A stretch of DNA of 64,000 nucleotides from Moorena bouillonii PNG (GCF_001942495.1 NZ_MKZS01000001.1:6061871-6125870); one strand, 5' to 3'; shown: positions 53,017-63,063, numbered from the stretch's first letter. A program made the numbers and translations. Notes: generated by a model not told the origin, from the letters alone.

Positions 53017-53766
53017 ATGAGCGTTTTGGTCGGTTTAAGTGTCTTGATGTGTCTCGTATTCGAGCAAGAGCCCTTCTTCGCAGAGACTAGAAAGCTGTTG
53101 GAAATCATTAAATCCCAACGAATTGAGGGCTATGTTGCACAGGCGACTGTGGCGAAATTCTTTTATTACGCCAAAAATCTGAGGGGGGAAAAATATGCGA
53201 CAGAAATTTTATCTATGGTAATGGAAATTCTAAAGGAATGCCCTTTCGATGACACCATCTTAGAGAAAAAGCGATTAACATTAAAGCTTATAGAGATTGC
53301 AGATTTTGAAGTTGCTGAAGGGGTGCTTTGTACAATAGCTAATCATCTAGAAGCCTTTGTAACCTTAAATTCTAAAAAATTAAATTATATGGGCTCTATT
53401 TTTCCAGTTTTATCAGTCAAACAAGTGTTAGACCGTCAGCCATTAGAAGATTGCTTTCATCTTTCTGAGCCAATTGAAGACTCCTTGCTTTTTCCTGAGC
53501 CAATTTATGAGCCAAAGGTAGAAACTGAAATGTCCGTTGTACCTGAGACTGACTCCAATGTAGAGAGGCGTCTGGATAAATTGGAAGAGTTATACATGAA
53601 GATGAACGAAAATCTAAACCAGGTGTTGGATCAGGATCCAAGCAGCCGTAAACCTCGTTCTTCTTTATCAAAAGGGTCTAAATCAGCGCGATTGCGTAAC
53701 CTAGTAAAAGGTGAAAAGTCTTCAGTCAACCCCGAGATTCCGAGTGACTCTCAATTCAGGGACTAA
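53017..53766 (+). CDS. Catalytically degenerate PIN-like protein with coiled-coil tail
   Basis: 249 residues. Residues 1-140 align by eye with VapC-like PIN domains: VLVGLSVLMCLVFEQEPFF where VLIDTNVLLDVLLEREPFF is usual, RIEGYVAQATVAKFFYYAKNLRG, ECPFDDTILE, DFEVAEG for DFEDAIQ, and AFVTLNSKKL for AIVTRNxKDF. Every expected catalytic acidic residue is changed, so no RNase activity is expected. The C-terminal heptad tail (SNVERRLDKLEEL to QVLDQDPSSRKPRS) matches the RHH protein's tail. ATG at 53017 is preferred to the GTG at 52981. PIN assignment is by recognition, unverified. Confidence 0.7.
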   Translation: MSVLVGLSVLMCLVFEQEPFFAETRKLLEIIKSQRIEGYVAQATVAKFFYYAKNLRGEKYATEILSMVMEILKECPFDDTILEKKRLTLKLIEIADFEVAEGVLCTIANHLEAFVTLNSKKLNYMGSIFPVLSVKQVLDRQPLEDCFHLSEPIEDSLLFPEPIYEPKVETEMSVVPETDSNVERRLDKLEELYMKMNENLNQVLDQDPSSRKPRSSLSKGSKSARLRNLVKGEKSSVNPEIPSDSQFRD

Positions 53767-53922
53767 TAAATTTTAGTTACAAGATGCATACAGCGGTTTT
53801 CAAGTGAATAGCCCCATTCCTGATTAGGGGGTCAGCTGAGAATGAGCTGTTGGTGTAACCAAGATTCACTGGGTGTGTTGACTGTAGTCTATTCATTTGA
53901 GAACTGCTATAGATGTTCAATC

Positions 53923-54897
53923 ATGAAGGTTTTGGTAAGTTTAAGTGTCTTGATGTGTCTTCTGATCGAGCAAGAGCCGTTTTCGGCACAGACGCTAAAG
54001 TTGTTGGAAATCATTGAATCCCAACGAATCGAGGGCTATGTTGCCAAAGCGACTATGGCTAAATTATTTTATTACGCCAAAATCCTGAGGAGCGAAAAAG
54101 ATGCGACACAAATTTTATCTATGGTAATGGGAATTCTAAAGGAATGCCCTTTCGATTACACCATTTCAGAGAAAGATCGATTATACAACCTTATAGAGGT
54201 GACAGGTTTTGAAGTTGCTGAAGAGCTGGTTTGTGCAAGGGTTAATAATCTGGAAGCCTTGGTAACCTTAAATGCTCAACAATTAAATTCTATGGGCTTT
54301 ACTTTTCCAGTTTTGCCAGTTTTGTCAGTTAAACAAGTGTTAGAGCGTCAGTCATTAGAATACTGCTTTGATAAAGACTTTGATATTTATGAGCTAATTT
54401 ATGAGCTGCATGAACCTGAAACCTCACTCCTAAATACCAGGCAGACTGAACTTGATCAGAAACGAGTAAAATTGAAGAATTGGTTGGGCAATGACTTTCG
54501 TGAGGCGGAGCAACAAAATTGGCACCCATGGCACGAGATTTTAGGAACAGTACAACCTTCTTATGGATATGCTCTTAAGCACATCAAAGGAGTCCATCGA
54601 GTTAAAAAAATTACCTGGGATAATAGATACCAGATGGCTTTAGTGCTCCATGTGGCTAGAGAAACTAATAATGAAGTCGATATTTTTCTACAGCTATATG
54701 CTATCAGCAACCCAAATGATTTACCAGAAAATACCAAGATGATTTTACTTGATGACTCAGATGAAACTTTTATAGAAGCACAATCACAACTTGGTGATAT
54801 TGGTATCCAGCTAAGGTTTAGTGCTGATTATGGAGATAAATTCACTGTTAAAATAGACTATGATAATTACAGTTTTACAGAGTTATTTATAGTTTAG
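53923..54897 (+). CDS. Degenerate PIN-like domain fused to the C-terminal part of DUF1822
   Basis: 324 residues. The first ~140 (MKVLVSLSVLMCLLIEQEPF; RIEGYVAKATMAKLFYYAK; VTLNAQQL) duplicate the preceding PIN-like protein, with active-site residues again lost. After a short linker the last ~150 residues (VKLKNWLGNDFREAEQQNWH; MALVLHVARETNNEVDIFLQLYAIS; LLDDSDETFIEAQSQ; IQLRFSADYGDKFTVKI) look like the C-terminal half of the cyanobacterial DUF1822 domain. DUF1822 genes often neighbour CHAT genes in cyanobacteria, in my recollection. The CHAT gene starts 20 bp later, so the two are surely co-transcribed. Confidence 0.72.
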   Translation: MKVLVSLSVLMCLLIEQEPFSAQTLKLLEIIESQRIEGYVAKATMAKLFYYAKILRSEKDATQILSMVMGILKECPFDYTISEKDRLYNLIEVTGFEVAEELVCARVNNLEALVTLNAQQLNSMGFTFPVLPVLSVKQVLERQSLEYCFDKDFDIYELIYELHEPETSLLNTRQTELDQKRVKLKNWLGNDFREAEQQNWHPWHEILGTVQPSYGYALKHIKGVHRVKKITWDNRYQMALVLHVARETNNEVDIFLQLYAISNPNDLPENTKMILLDDSDETFIEAQSQLGDIGIQLRFSADYGDKFTVKIDYDNYSFTELFIV

Positions 54898-54917
54898 TTT
54901 TTTTTATAAAAAATAAA

Positions 54918-57233
54918 ATGGGCAAATTAGTTGTAATCAATCTAGGAGAGGGAAACCTAGAAGCTGGTTGTTTAGCTACTATAAAAATTGGAGATGAGCG
55001 CGCTATTCCATTAATAGAAAGACTAGGAAAATTGCCTCCAGCACCAGAATTAGAAAAACTCCATAAGCGCTGGAATTTAATATATCAAAACCTAGGCTTT
55101 TCTGTACGCGCTTTGAATAAAAAACCAGATATAAACACTTCTATCATCAGTATCGATCAGTTTCGCCAATTATCCAATAACTTGGAAAAAAGTCTAAATA
55201 GTTGGCTTAATTATGAAGATTTTCGTGTCATCAAAGAGGGATTTCTTAAAAATTTAAATCGTTCTGAAGAAATTCGCGTACTTATCCAAGTAGAAGATAT
55301 TCAGTTACGACGAATCCCCTGGCATCTGTGGGACATTTTTGATTATTACCGGTATGCTGAGGTTGCTTTGGGGGAATTAACCTATGAAAAAGTTAAGCGC
55401 CCCGTCTCGTCTATGATCAAGGATAGGGTGAGAATTTTAGCTGTTTTGGGAAACAGTGACGGAATTAATCTTGAAAAAGACCGAGAATTACTAGAACATT
55501 TACCTAATACAGAAATTACGTTTCTGGTTGAGCCGTCACGCCTGGAATTAGATAGGGCATTATGGGACGAAAAGGGCTGGGATATCCTCTTTTTTTCTGG
55601 GCATAGTTACAGCCAAGGAGATGGCAAGACCGGCTATATTTGTATTAACCAAACAGATAGCTTAATAATTAGTGAGTTAAAAAATGCTTTAAAAGCCTCA
55701 ATTGAACGGGGATTAAAGATAGCTATATTTAACTCTTGTGATGGGCTAGGTTTAGCACAAAGTTTAACTGACTTGCACATCCCGCAAGTTATTGTGATGC
55801 GAGAGCCAGTACCCGATCTAGTGGCTCAGGAGTTTTTAAAGGGATTTCTTAAGTCATTTTCAAGGGGAAAATCGTTATATATTTCAGTAAGGGAAGCAAG
55901 GGAACAACTGCAAGGATTAGAGAATGATTTTCCCTGTGCTAGTTGGTTGCCAGTTTTGTTCCAGAATCCCGCAGAATTGCCTCCCACTTGGAATGATCTT
56001 GCTCCGATTAGTTTTATCACTCAGCAGCAAGCCAACAACGAAGACCTGATTTTATATCAAAAAAGACTAGAAGCTTGGAATCAGTGGAGGGCAAGAAACA
56101 CTGAGTTAGTTCCAGAGCTCATGGAAAGAAACTTAACTGGAGCCAATCTTAGGGGAGCTAATCTTAGTAACGTTAATCTTGGTGGAGCTAATCTCAGTCA
56201 CGCTAATCTCAGTGAAGCTAATCTCAGTCAAGTTAATCTGACTGGAGCTAATCTCAGTCACGCTAATCTCAGTGAAGCTAATCTCAGTCAAGCCAATTTG
56301 ACTGGAGCTAATCTAACGGCAGTTCAAGCATTGAATACTAACTTTGAAAAAGCATTATTGACTGGGACTTGTATACAAGACTGGAATATCAATAGTGCTA
56401 CAAATCTTGATGGGATAATTTGTGCTTATGTTTATCTGAGAGATTCTCAACAAGAGCGTCGTCCCCATAGCGGTAACTTTGCTCCAGAAGAATTTAGTAA
56501 GTTATTTCAAAAAGTTTTAGAAACTCTTGATTTGATTTTCGTTCATGGACTTAACTGGCAGGCATTTCTTCCCTCATTCCAGAAGATAAAAGTTGAAAGC
56601 GGGGCACAGGAGTTAGCGATTCAATCTATTGAGAATAAGGGGGATGGTACTATCGTGATTCGCATAAACATACCTAGGGAGTTCAACAAAGCTGAAATTG
56701 AAAAGGATTTCAAGCATAATTATGAGTTAGCACTTAAAGCAGTCGAGGAAAAATATCTAGCTCAATTAAAGGCTAAGCATAGCGAAATAGAGATTTATCG
56801 TCATCAAAGTGCGGAGCTAGTGGAAATCATTAAGCTCCAGGCTAACAGACCTATTTATAATACTATTGATTTCGCAGCCAACAACATAGACCAGAGCAAT
56901 TCTTCAATCGGTTTTGGTTACGCGGGAACAGTCAATGACAGCAAAATAGTTGGCGCTCAGCACTACTACGCCCCAACCAAAAATCTGGCAGAGGCAGCAG
57001 CAGAGATTCAGAAACTCCTAAACCAACTTTCACAAATTAAGCCAACCACAACCGAAATTGAAAAATTAACAGTTGTCGCTGAGGCTGCTGAAGAAATCAA
57101 CAGTAATCCTACCCTGAAAGCAAAGGTTATTAATGCCTTGGAAGCTGGAGGAGTTGATGCGTTCAAAGAAGCTATAGAGCACCCACTTGTGAATATTTTG
57201 ATAGCAACGATTGAGGGCTGGACCGAGGTATAG
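54918..57233 (+). CDS. CHAT-protease/pentapeptide-repeat protein
   Basis: 771 residues. A CHAT (caspase-like) domain occupies about 120-350, with catalytic His229 in LFFSGHSYS and Cys274 in IFNSCDGLGLA, both present. Pentapeptide repeats (A-N-L-x-x type) span about 404-468, forming a beta-helix. Next is a shared cyanobacterial segment (DGIICAYVYLRDSQQERRP; FQKVLETLDLIFVHGLNW), a coiled-coil stretch (about 595-640) and a C-terminal module (GFGYAGTVNDSKIVG; LTVVAEAAEEINSNPTLKAKVINALEAGGVDAFKEAI; PLVNILIATIEGW). I recall this module in many cyanobacterial signalling proteins. Likely an effector of a conflict system; its target is unknown. Confidence 0.85.
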   Translation: MGKLVVINLGEGNLEAGCLATIKIGDERAIPLIERLGKLPPAPELEKLHKRWNLIYQNLGFSVRALNKKPDINTSIISIDQFRQLSNNLEKSLNSWLNYEDFRVIKEGFLKNLNRSEEIRVLIQVEDIQLRRIPWHLWDIFDYYRYAEVALGELTYEKVKRPVSSMIKDRVRILAVLGNSDGINLEKDRELLEHLPNTEITFLVEPSRLELDRALWDEKGWDILFFSGHSYSQGDGKTGYICINQTDSLIISELKNALKASIERGLKIAIFNSCDGLGLAQSLTDLHIPQVIVMREPVPDLVAQEFLKGFLKSFSRGKSLYISVREAREQLQGLENDFPCASWLPVLFQNPAELPPTWNDLAPISFITQQQANNEDLILYQKRLEAWNQWRARNTELVPELMERNLTGANLRGANLSNVNLGGANLSHANLSEANLSQVNLTGANLSHANLSEANLSQANLTGANLTAVQALNTNFEKALLTGTCIQDWNINSATNLDGIICAYVYLRDSQQERRPHSGNFAPEEFSKLFQKVLETLDLIFVHGLNWQAFLPSFQKIKVESGAQELAIQSIENKGDGTIVIRINIPREFNKAEIEKDFKHNYELALKAVEEKYLAQLKAKHSEIEIYRHQSAELVEIIKLQANRPIYNTIDFAANNIDQSNSSIGFGYAGTVNDSKIVGAQHYYAPTKNLAEAAAEIQKLLNQLSQIKPTTTEIEKLTVVAEAAEEINSNPTLKAKVINALEAGGVDAFKEAIEHPLVNILIATIEGWTEV

Positions 57234-57404
57234 TGTAAGGTTTATAAAGGGTTATAATGGATAAGATTGTCCCAGCTAATAGCATTTTAATTTTAGTTGT
57301 GAACATATTACTTTAGGCAAGAGACAAAAGGCAAAAGGCAAGAGATAATAAACTATATAGGTATTTTTGGCAATGTAAAAAACTGTAATAACTTTTTCAA
57401 GTTT

Positions 57405-57863
57405 ATGGATAAACCATCCCTATACGAGCAAGACTTTTATGCTTGGACTCAGCAGCAGGCGCAAGCACTGAAGCACAAGCAATTTTCTGAGCTTGATTGG
57501 CAGCATCTGGAGGAAGAAATTCAAGCTTTGGGAAGACAGGAATATCGGGAATTAGTAAGTCGCCTTTGCGTTCTGCTTGGTCATCTGCTCAAGTGGCAGT
57601 ATCAGCCAGAGCATCGTAGCCGCAGTTGGTTTTTGAGTATTAGAGAACAACGTCGGGCAATTAAACGACATTTACGGCAAAACCCGAGCTTAAAGTCTCG
57701 CCGGTCGGAAGCAATGATGGATGGCTATGAAGCAGGTATTGATTTGGCTTTGCGGGAAACTAATTTGCCACTACGAACGTTCCCAGAAGCTTGTCTTTAT
57801 TCCTTTGATGAGGTGATTGAAGATAGTTTTTTGTGTGATACTAGCCAAGATTGGGAAAATTAG
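57405..57863 (+). CDS. DUF29-family protein
   Basis: 152 residues typical of DUF29: YEQDFYAWTQQQAQALK, ELDWQHLEEEIQALGRQEYRELVSRLCVLLGHLLKWQYQPE, the basic SIREQRRAIKRHLRQNPSLK and FPEACLYSFDEVIEDSF. The family is abundant in cyanobacteria, helical, and of unknown function. ATG follows TTTTCAAGTTT without a clear ribosome site. It sits after the CHAT gene on the same strand with a 171-bp gap containing AGGCAAAA repeats; a role in the same island is possible but not supported. Confidence 0.9.
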   Translation: MDKPSLYEQDFYAWTQQQAQALKHKQFSELDWQHLEEEIQALGRQEYRELVSRLCVLLGHLLKWQYQPEHRSRSWFLSIREQRRAIKRHLRQNPSLKSRRSEAMMDGYEAGIDLALRETNLPLRTFPEACLYSFDEVIEDSFLCDTSQDWEN

Positions 57864-58330
57864 TGGGACTTACCCAGTTAAACCAAAAATCAAGGGTTTC
57901 AGCTATAGGGAACAGGGAACAGGGAACAGGGAACAGAAGCTTTCAAGGAAACGGTAGAAAATTTTTCGTAGGGTGCGTTAGGGGGGGGTTCTCATTTTCC
58001 GCCTCGTAGCCAGGGTTGGCACAGCCCGCCCCGTAACGCACCACGGGGTTAAACAGCAAAAGCGATGCAGCGCGGTCTTGGGGAGGCAGCGCGGTCTTGG
58101 GGGTTCCCCCCATGAGCGACTGCCGTGGTTTCCCCCATGAGCGACTGCATCAAGACAATGAGATGCACCCAAGAGGGAACAGGTAACAGAAGGTTTCAAG
58201 GGAACGGTATTGGTAAAGATGTAGTCCAAACCCTGGCGGTGCGTTACGGGACGGGCTATCCTAACACTGGCTACCGAGAAAATTAGGGCGAGCCCGTCCC
58301 TAACACACCCTACGGCTGTGAGAGCAAAAG
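57864..58330. repeat. 467-bp repeat block: two MITE copies and GATGCAG elements
   Basis: GGGAACA heptamers (57906-57936), MITE copy C (57968-58043; opens GTAGGGTGCGTTAGGGG), a composite GATGCAG/CTGCATC element with repeated CGCGGTCTTGG and CCCATGAGCGACTGC pieces (about 58061-58154), then MITE copy D (58237-58313; GGTGCGTTACGGGACGGG ... CACACCCTAC) in the opposite orientation. carB ends just beyond. No gene seen. Confidence 0.8.
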
Positions 58331-61300
58331 CTAATTCGTGATATAGTCCTGTAGAGCTTTTACTCCCAGTGGTTGGGACTGTAGTGAACGAATTGCTGCT
58401 GCTGTTGCTTTAGCACTAGCAATTGTAGTCACAATCGGAATTTTATAGCCTAATGCTGTTCGGCGAATTAACCGCCCATCGGCATAGGCATCTTCTCCAG
58501 AAGGGGTATTAATAATTAGCTGAATCTTTTGATTCTTAATCCAATCCAAGACATGGGGACGTCCTTCATGGAGTTTTAACACCAACTCCACATCCAGTCC
58601 ATGCTCTTGCAGCACCTTGCGAGTGCCATCCGTTGCCACTAGCTCGAATCCCAACTCGATTAAGTCTTTCGCCACTGGTACTACATTTTGCTTGTCTCGG
58701 TGATTTGTAGAAACGAACACTGTGCCAGACAGGGGTAAACGCTGACCAGCTGCTAATTCTGCTTTGGCAAATGCCTTCCCAAAATCTGTGTCAATCCCCA
58801 TTACTTCCCCAGTAGAACGCATTTCTGGTCCGAGGAGGGTGTCTGTACCAGGAAATTTCTCAAAGGGCAATACCGCTTCTTTGACTGCAATGTGCTTAGG
58901 GCTAGCTTCTTCAGTTAACCCAAGGGATTCCAAGGTTTCACCGGACATAACCCGAGATGCTAACCCCGCCAGGGGTACCCCTGTTGCCTTGGAGACATAG
59001 GGAACTGTTCGGGATGCTCTGGGATTGGCTTCGAGTATGTAAACGGTTTCCCCTTGCACCGCAAATTGAATATTCATCAACCCCACCACCTTCAGGGCTT
59101 TGGCCAGCTGGTAGGTCCAAGTGCGAATAGTTTCCAAAGCAACGGGTGTTAGAGAGGTGTGGGGTAAAGAACAAGCAGAGTCTCCGGAGTGAATCCCCGC
59201 CTGTTCGATGTGTTCCATGATGCCACCAATCACTACCCGACCAGTGTCATCTGCGATCGCATCCACATCTACCTCTACTGCATTCTCCAAAAACTTATCA
59301 ATCAGAATGGGATGCTCTGGTTCCACCTGCACCGCAAACTTCATGTAGCGTTTCAAATCCTCATCGGAATAGACAATTTCCATAGCCCGTCCCCCCAACA
59401 CATAAGACGGACGCACCACCACTGGATAACTAATCCGTTTCGCCACTTCTAGTGCTTCCCCATAACTGCGAGCAATTCCATTGGGTGGCTGCTTAATATT
59501 TAACTTCCGCAAAATCTTCTCAAACCGCTCCCGATCCTCAGCTACGTCGATGGAGTCGGGAGAAGTTCCCCAAATTTGCGTTACCAGTTGTTGCTTGCCA
59601 ACCTTTAAGGCTTCTTGCAACGGCACTGCTAACTTAAGCGGTGTCTGTCCCCCAAATTGAACAATAATCCCTTCCGGATTTTCCGCCTCAATAATATTGA
59701 GTACATCCTCTTTGGTCAGGGGCTCAAAATATAAGCGATCGCTTGTATCATAATCTGTAGAAACTGTCTCTGGGTTGGAGTTGACCATGATTGTCTCAAA
59801 CCCCTGCTTACTCAGAGCATAAGATGCATGACAACAGCAATAGTCAAACTCAATCCCTTGACCAATCCGGTTTGGTCCCCCACCTAAAATCATCACCTTC
59901 CGCCGATCCGAAGGTATCACTTCCGACTCTTCTTCATAAGTGGAGTAATAATAAGGTGTAAATGCCTCAAACTCTGCTGCACAGGTATCTACTAGCTTAT
60001 ATGCTGGTACTACTCCTAGATGCTTACGGTATTCACGCACCTCATCTTCCGAGGTCTTGGTAGCAAAAGCAATTTGGCGATCGCTAAATCCCTGACGTTT
60101 GACTGCCCATAACTGCTCTTTGTTCAAGGTCTGCAATGGGTTACGTTTGAGGAATTTTGACGTTTCCAGCAACTCCGCCAATTTATCCAAAAACCAGGGG
60201 TCAATTCCTGTGAGTTCCTGTACTTCTTCTAGGGTCATCCCTAGCATCAAACCATGACCCACCGTGAAGATACGTTCTGGATTCGGGGTTCGTAAACCAT
60301 AGCGCACTTGTTCGAGAGATGGCAGCTTCTCTTTGCGATCGCATCCCCACCCAAAGCGTCCAGTTTCCAGGGAGCGCAACGCTTTCTGAAACGATTCGAG
60401 AAAGGTCCGTCCAATCGCCATCGCTTCTCCCACTGACTTCATCTGAGTAGTCAGGATTGGTTTACTACCGGGAAACTTCTCAAAGGCAAACCGGGGTACC
60501 TTAGTTACCACATAGTCAATAGTTGGTTCAAAGGAAGCAGGAGTTTGTTTAGTAATATCGTTGGGAATTTCATCGAGGGTATACCCCACGGCTAATTTAG
60601 CCGCAAACTTAGCAATCGGGAACCCTGTTGCTTTCGAGGCTAGGGCAGAACTGCGAGAAACCCGAGGATTCATCTCAATGATAATGACTTGGCCATTGAT
60701 GGGATTCACAGCAAACTGAATATTTGACCCTCCGGTTTCAACCCCAATCTCCCGAATAATTTTAATCGAGTAATCCCGCAACCGTTGGTATTCCTTATCT
60801 GTCAGGGTTTGAGCAGGAGCAACAGTAATCGAGTCCCCAGTATGAATCCCCATCGGGTCAACATTTTCAATGGAACAGATAATCACTACATTATCTGCCA
60901 AATCTCGCATCACCTCTAACTCATACTCCTTCCAGCCCAACAAAGACTTTTCCACCAAGATTTGAGACACTGGCGAAGCATCCAAACCCCCCTGAGCCAT
61001 TGTTTCGTATTCTTCTTTGTTATAGGCAATGCCACCACCACTACCCCCCAGGGTAAAAGCCGGGCGAATAATCAGCGGGTAAGAGCCGATTTCTTGTGCG
61101 ATCGCTTTAGCCTCCTTGAGATTATTCGCAATGCCCGAAGGACAGACCCCTACCCCAATCCTTTCCATTGCTTCCTTGAACAACTGGCGGTCTTCAGCCT
61201 TTTCTATCGCCTCTAGCTTTGCCCCAATTAGCTCCACTCCATGCTTTTCCAAAACCCCATTCTTAGCTAGGTCAACCGCAATATTCAGAGCCGTCTGACC

Positions 61301-61573
61301 CCCCATGGTTGGCAGTAAAGCACATGGTTGTTCTTTTTCGATCACCTTCTCGACGATTTCTGGAGTTAGGGGCTCGATGTAGGTACGGTCAGCCGTTTCC
61401 GGGTCAGTCATGATACTAGCTGGATTAGAGTTTACCAGTACCACTTCATAGCCTTCTTCCCGGAGTGCTTTACAAGCCTGAGTCCCGGAATAGTCAAATT
61501 CACAGGCTTGTCCAATCACAATCGGACCAGAACCAAGGAGCAAGATTTTGTGAATATCATCGCGGCGGGGCAT
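58331..61573 (-). CDS. carB: Carbamoyl-phosphate synthase large subunit
   Basis: Makes carbamoyl phosphate for arginine and pyrimidine synthesis with CarA. 1080 residues, complete. Both synthetase halves are present: [21 protein letters not shown] and [10 protein letters not shown] (ATP-grasp 1), [21 protein letters not shown] and [16 protein letters not shown] (ATP-grasp 2), then the C-terminal allosteric MGS-like domain ([24 protein letters not shown]). ATG at 61573 gives the standard [10 protein letters not shown] start. carA is not in the window. Repeats lie on both flanks but not in the gene. Confidence 0.97.
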   Translation of the reverse strand: MPRRDDIHKILLLGSGPIVIGQACEFDYSGTQACKALREEGYEVVLVNSNPASIMTDPETADRTYIEPLTPEIVEKVIEKEQPCALLPTMGGQTALNIAVDLAKNGVLEKHGVELIGAKLEAIEKAEDRQLFKEAMERIGVGVCPSGIANNLKEAKAIAQEIGSYPLIIRPAFTLGGSGGGIAYNKEEYETMAQGGLDASPVSQILVEKSLLGWKEYELEVMRDLADNVVIICSIENVDPMGIHTGDSITVAPAQTLTDKEYQRLRDYSIKIIREIGVETGGSNIQFAVNPINGQVIIIEMNPRVSRSSALASKATGFPIAKFAAKLAVGYTLDEIPNDITKQTPASFEPTIDYVVTKVPRFAFEKFPGSKPILTTQMKSVGEAMAIGRTFLESFQKALRSLETGRFGWGCDRKEKLPSLEQVRYGLRTPNPERIFTVGHGLMLGMTLEEVQELTGIDPWFLDKLAELLETSKFLKRNPLQTLNKEQLWAVKRQGFSDRQIAFATKTSEDEVREYRKHLGVVPAYKLVDTCAAEFEAFTPYYYSTYEEESEVIPSDRRKVMILGGGPNRIGQGIEFDYCCCHASYALSKQGFETIMVNSNPETVSTDYDTSDRLYFEPLTKEDVLNIIEAENPEGIIVQFGGQTPLKLAVPLQEALKVGKQQLVTQIWGTSPDSIDVAEDRERFEKILRKLNIKQPPNGIARSYGEALEVAKRISYPVVVRPSYVLGGRAMEIVYSDEDLKRYMKFAVQVEPEHPILIDKFLENAVEVDVDAIADDTGRVVIGGIMEHIEQAGIHSGDSACSLPHTSLTPVALETIRTWTYQLAKALKVVGLMNIQFAVQGETVYILEANPRASRTVPYVSKATGVPLAGLASRVMSGETLESLGLTEEASPKHIAVKEAVLPFEKFPGTDTLLGPEMRSTGEVMGIDTDFGKAFAKAELAAGQRLPLSGTVFVSTNHRDKQNVVPVAKDLIELGFELVATDGTRKVLQEHGLDVELVLKLHEGRPHVLDWIKNQKIQLIINTPSGEDAYADGRLIRRTALGYKIPIVTTIASAKATAAAIRSLQSQPLGVKALQDYITN

Positions 61574-61934
61574 AGTGGTTGCTCTGTGGTGACATAAACG
61601 TTATTAGATCCTGACTATTATATGCTTGCTTGCCAAATTATTCCCTAGTTATTTATCCAGCTTTTACAAAGCATCTAGCTTTTTATCCAGCTTTTACCCA
61701 AGAGCCCTGATTTGTTGACAGTTGACGGTTGACAGTCAACGGTTACGGCGGTTTGCATAACTATCAGGTACACAGGATTGTTTTCCCACTTCCGACTTCC
61801 CTGCTCCCTGCTCCCTGCTCCCTGCTCCCTAAAAACCCAGAACGAAAGTACCTAATTGAATTGTAAACCGCTGTAAGTTAACCATTTCTATTAAAGCTGT
61901 CAAACTAGAGGTAGCGATTTTGCCTGTGAGTGCT
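61574..61934. other. 361-bp divergent gap with GCTCCCT heptamers
   Basis: TTTATCCAGCTTTTAC occurs twice (61651 and 61682), GTTGACGGTTGACAG units lie at 61718-61740, and GCTCCCT heptamers at 61801-61830. No gene or operator is defined. Confidence 0.6.
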
Positions 61935-62669
61935 ATGACCCTTGCCAAGAATTCAGAAGCCACTGCGGAAGTCAATGTAATGGCTGAGTCAGAAAGTATT
62001 ATCATTCCACCATGTGATTTATGGAGTGATGAACCACCCTTGGAAAGCGATCGCCATCGAGATCAAATTGAGCTGTTACTCGCTTGCCTGAAGTGGTGGT
62101 GGCGAGAACGAAGCGACTTCTATGCTACTGGGAATCTCACTATCTATTTCACTCCTGAGCATATTACCACCAGAGACTTTAGAGGACCCGACTTTTTTGT
62201 AGTACTCGGTACGGAAAATCGACCCCGCAAAAGTTGGGTAGTATGGGCAGAACAAGGAAAATATCCCAATGTGATTATTGAACTGCTCTCTAACAGTACA
62301 GCTAAAGTTGATAAGGGATTAAAGAAAATCCTCTACCAAGATACTTTCAGGACACCAGAATATTTCTGGTTTCACCCCGATACCCTCGATTTTCAGGGAT
62401 TTCGCCTGATGGGAGGCCAGTATCAACCCCTCGACCCTAATACTCAGGGGTGGCTGTGGAGTCAGCAGTTGGAATTATTTTTAGGTGTGCATAATTCCCA
62501 GCTACGGTTTTTCAGTGGAGATCAGCAATTGGTACCAACACCAGACGAGAGAGCTCAAGCTGCTCAACAACAAGTTCAAGCTGAACGGCAACAAAGAGAA
62601 CTTGCCGAAAAGCGGGTAGAGGAATTGCTAGCTAGACTCAAAGAGTTAGGTGATGAGTCAGATGCATGA
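61935..62669 (+). CDS. Uma2-family putative endonuclease
   Basis: 244 residues from the chosen ATG; TTG (61920) or GTG (61926) starts slightly upstream are possible. PD-(D/E)XK-type Uma2 fold: GPDFFVVLGTENRPRKSWVVW, then the core acidic-Lys pair in NVIIELLSNSTAKVDKGLKK. A C-terminal coiled-coil (QQQVQAERQQRELAEKRVEELLARL) completes it. Uma2 proteins are greatly expanded in cyanobacteria; nuclease activity is predicted from the fold and rarely tested. No transposase lies next to it. Confidence 0.9.
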   Translation: MTLAKNSEATAEVNVMAESESIIIPPCDLWSDEPPLESDRHRDQIELLLACLKWWWRERSDFYATGNLTIYFTPEHITTRDFRGPDFFVVLGTENRPRKSWVVWAEQGKYPNVIIELLSNSTAKVDKGLKKILYQDTFRTPEYFWFHPDTLDFQGFRLMGGQYQPLDPNTQGWLWSQQLELFLGVHNSQLRFFSGDQQLVPTPDERAQAAQQQVQAERQQRELAEKRVEELLARLKELGDESDA

Positions 62670-62705
62670 TTCTCGCCATTGCTCTAGGGCATCGGTCAAG
62701 TAATT

Positions 62706-63000
62706 GTGACATACTCCTACACTGACTCTGCTCTTACAGAGCCGCTTCGCGAACGAGTGAGCGTGTAGGCTTCTTGCCAACTCCACCCAACGGTTCGGAT
62801 ACTCGGCAAGCTTTATTAACGACACGGTCAGAAGTTACCGCAAGAAGAGTGGAGCCTTTATGGTTAGCAGGCTATGCATAAAAGGGTTAAAACTTTATGA
62901 TTAAGGCTCCACTATTCTAAGGTTTCGTCTCCGGGATGCCCCTCCGCGCCGGAACAATACAATAAGTTCTATTTTTAAGGAACGTAGGTGCCTGACAAAC
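62706..63000 (-). mobile_element. IS200/IS605-type right-end remnant with ωRNA-like region
   Basis: Minus-strand counterpart of the copy near recR, with more of the interior. Reading from 63000 down: AAATAGAAC...TGTATTGTTCCGG, the TnpB-like tail frame (CSGAEGHPGDETLE), a stem AGTGGAGCCTT (62848-62858)/AAGGCTCCACT (62903-62913), then TTGCCGAGTATCC, GGTGGAGTTGG, AAGAAGCC, and a terminal hairpin (CCTACAC 62716-62722/GTGTAGG 62763-62769) ending AGTATGTCAC. About 210 bp lie between the tail's stop and the end, the usual size range of a TnpB guide RNA (ωRNA). No complete tnpB. Confidence 0.6.
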
Positions 63001-63063
63001 CAGCATTTTCGGCTTTGTTTATCAGTACGTACATATATTATAGCAATTCCATGCATACCCTGT

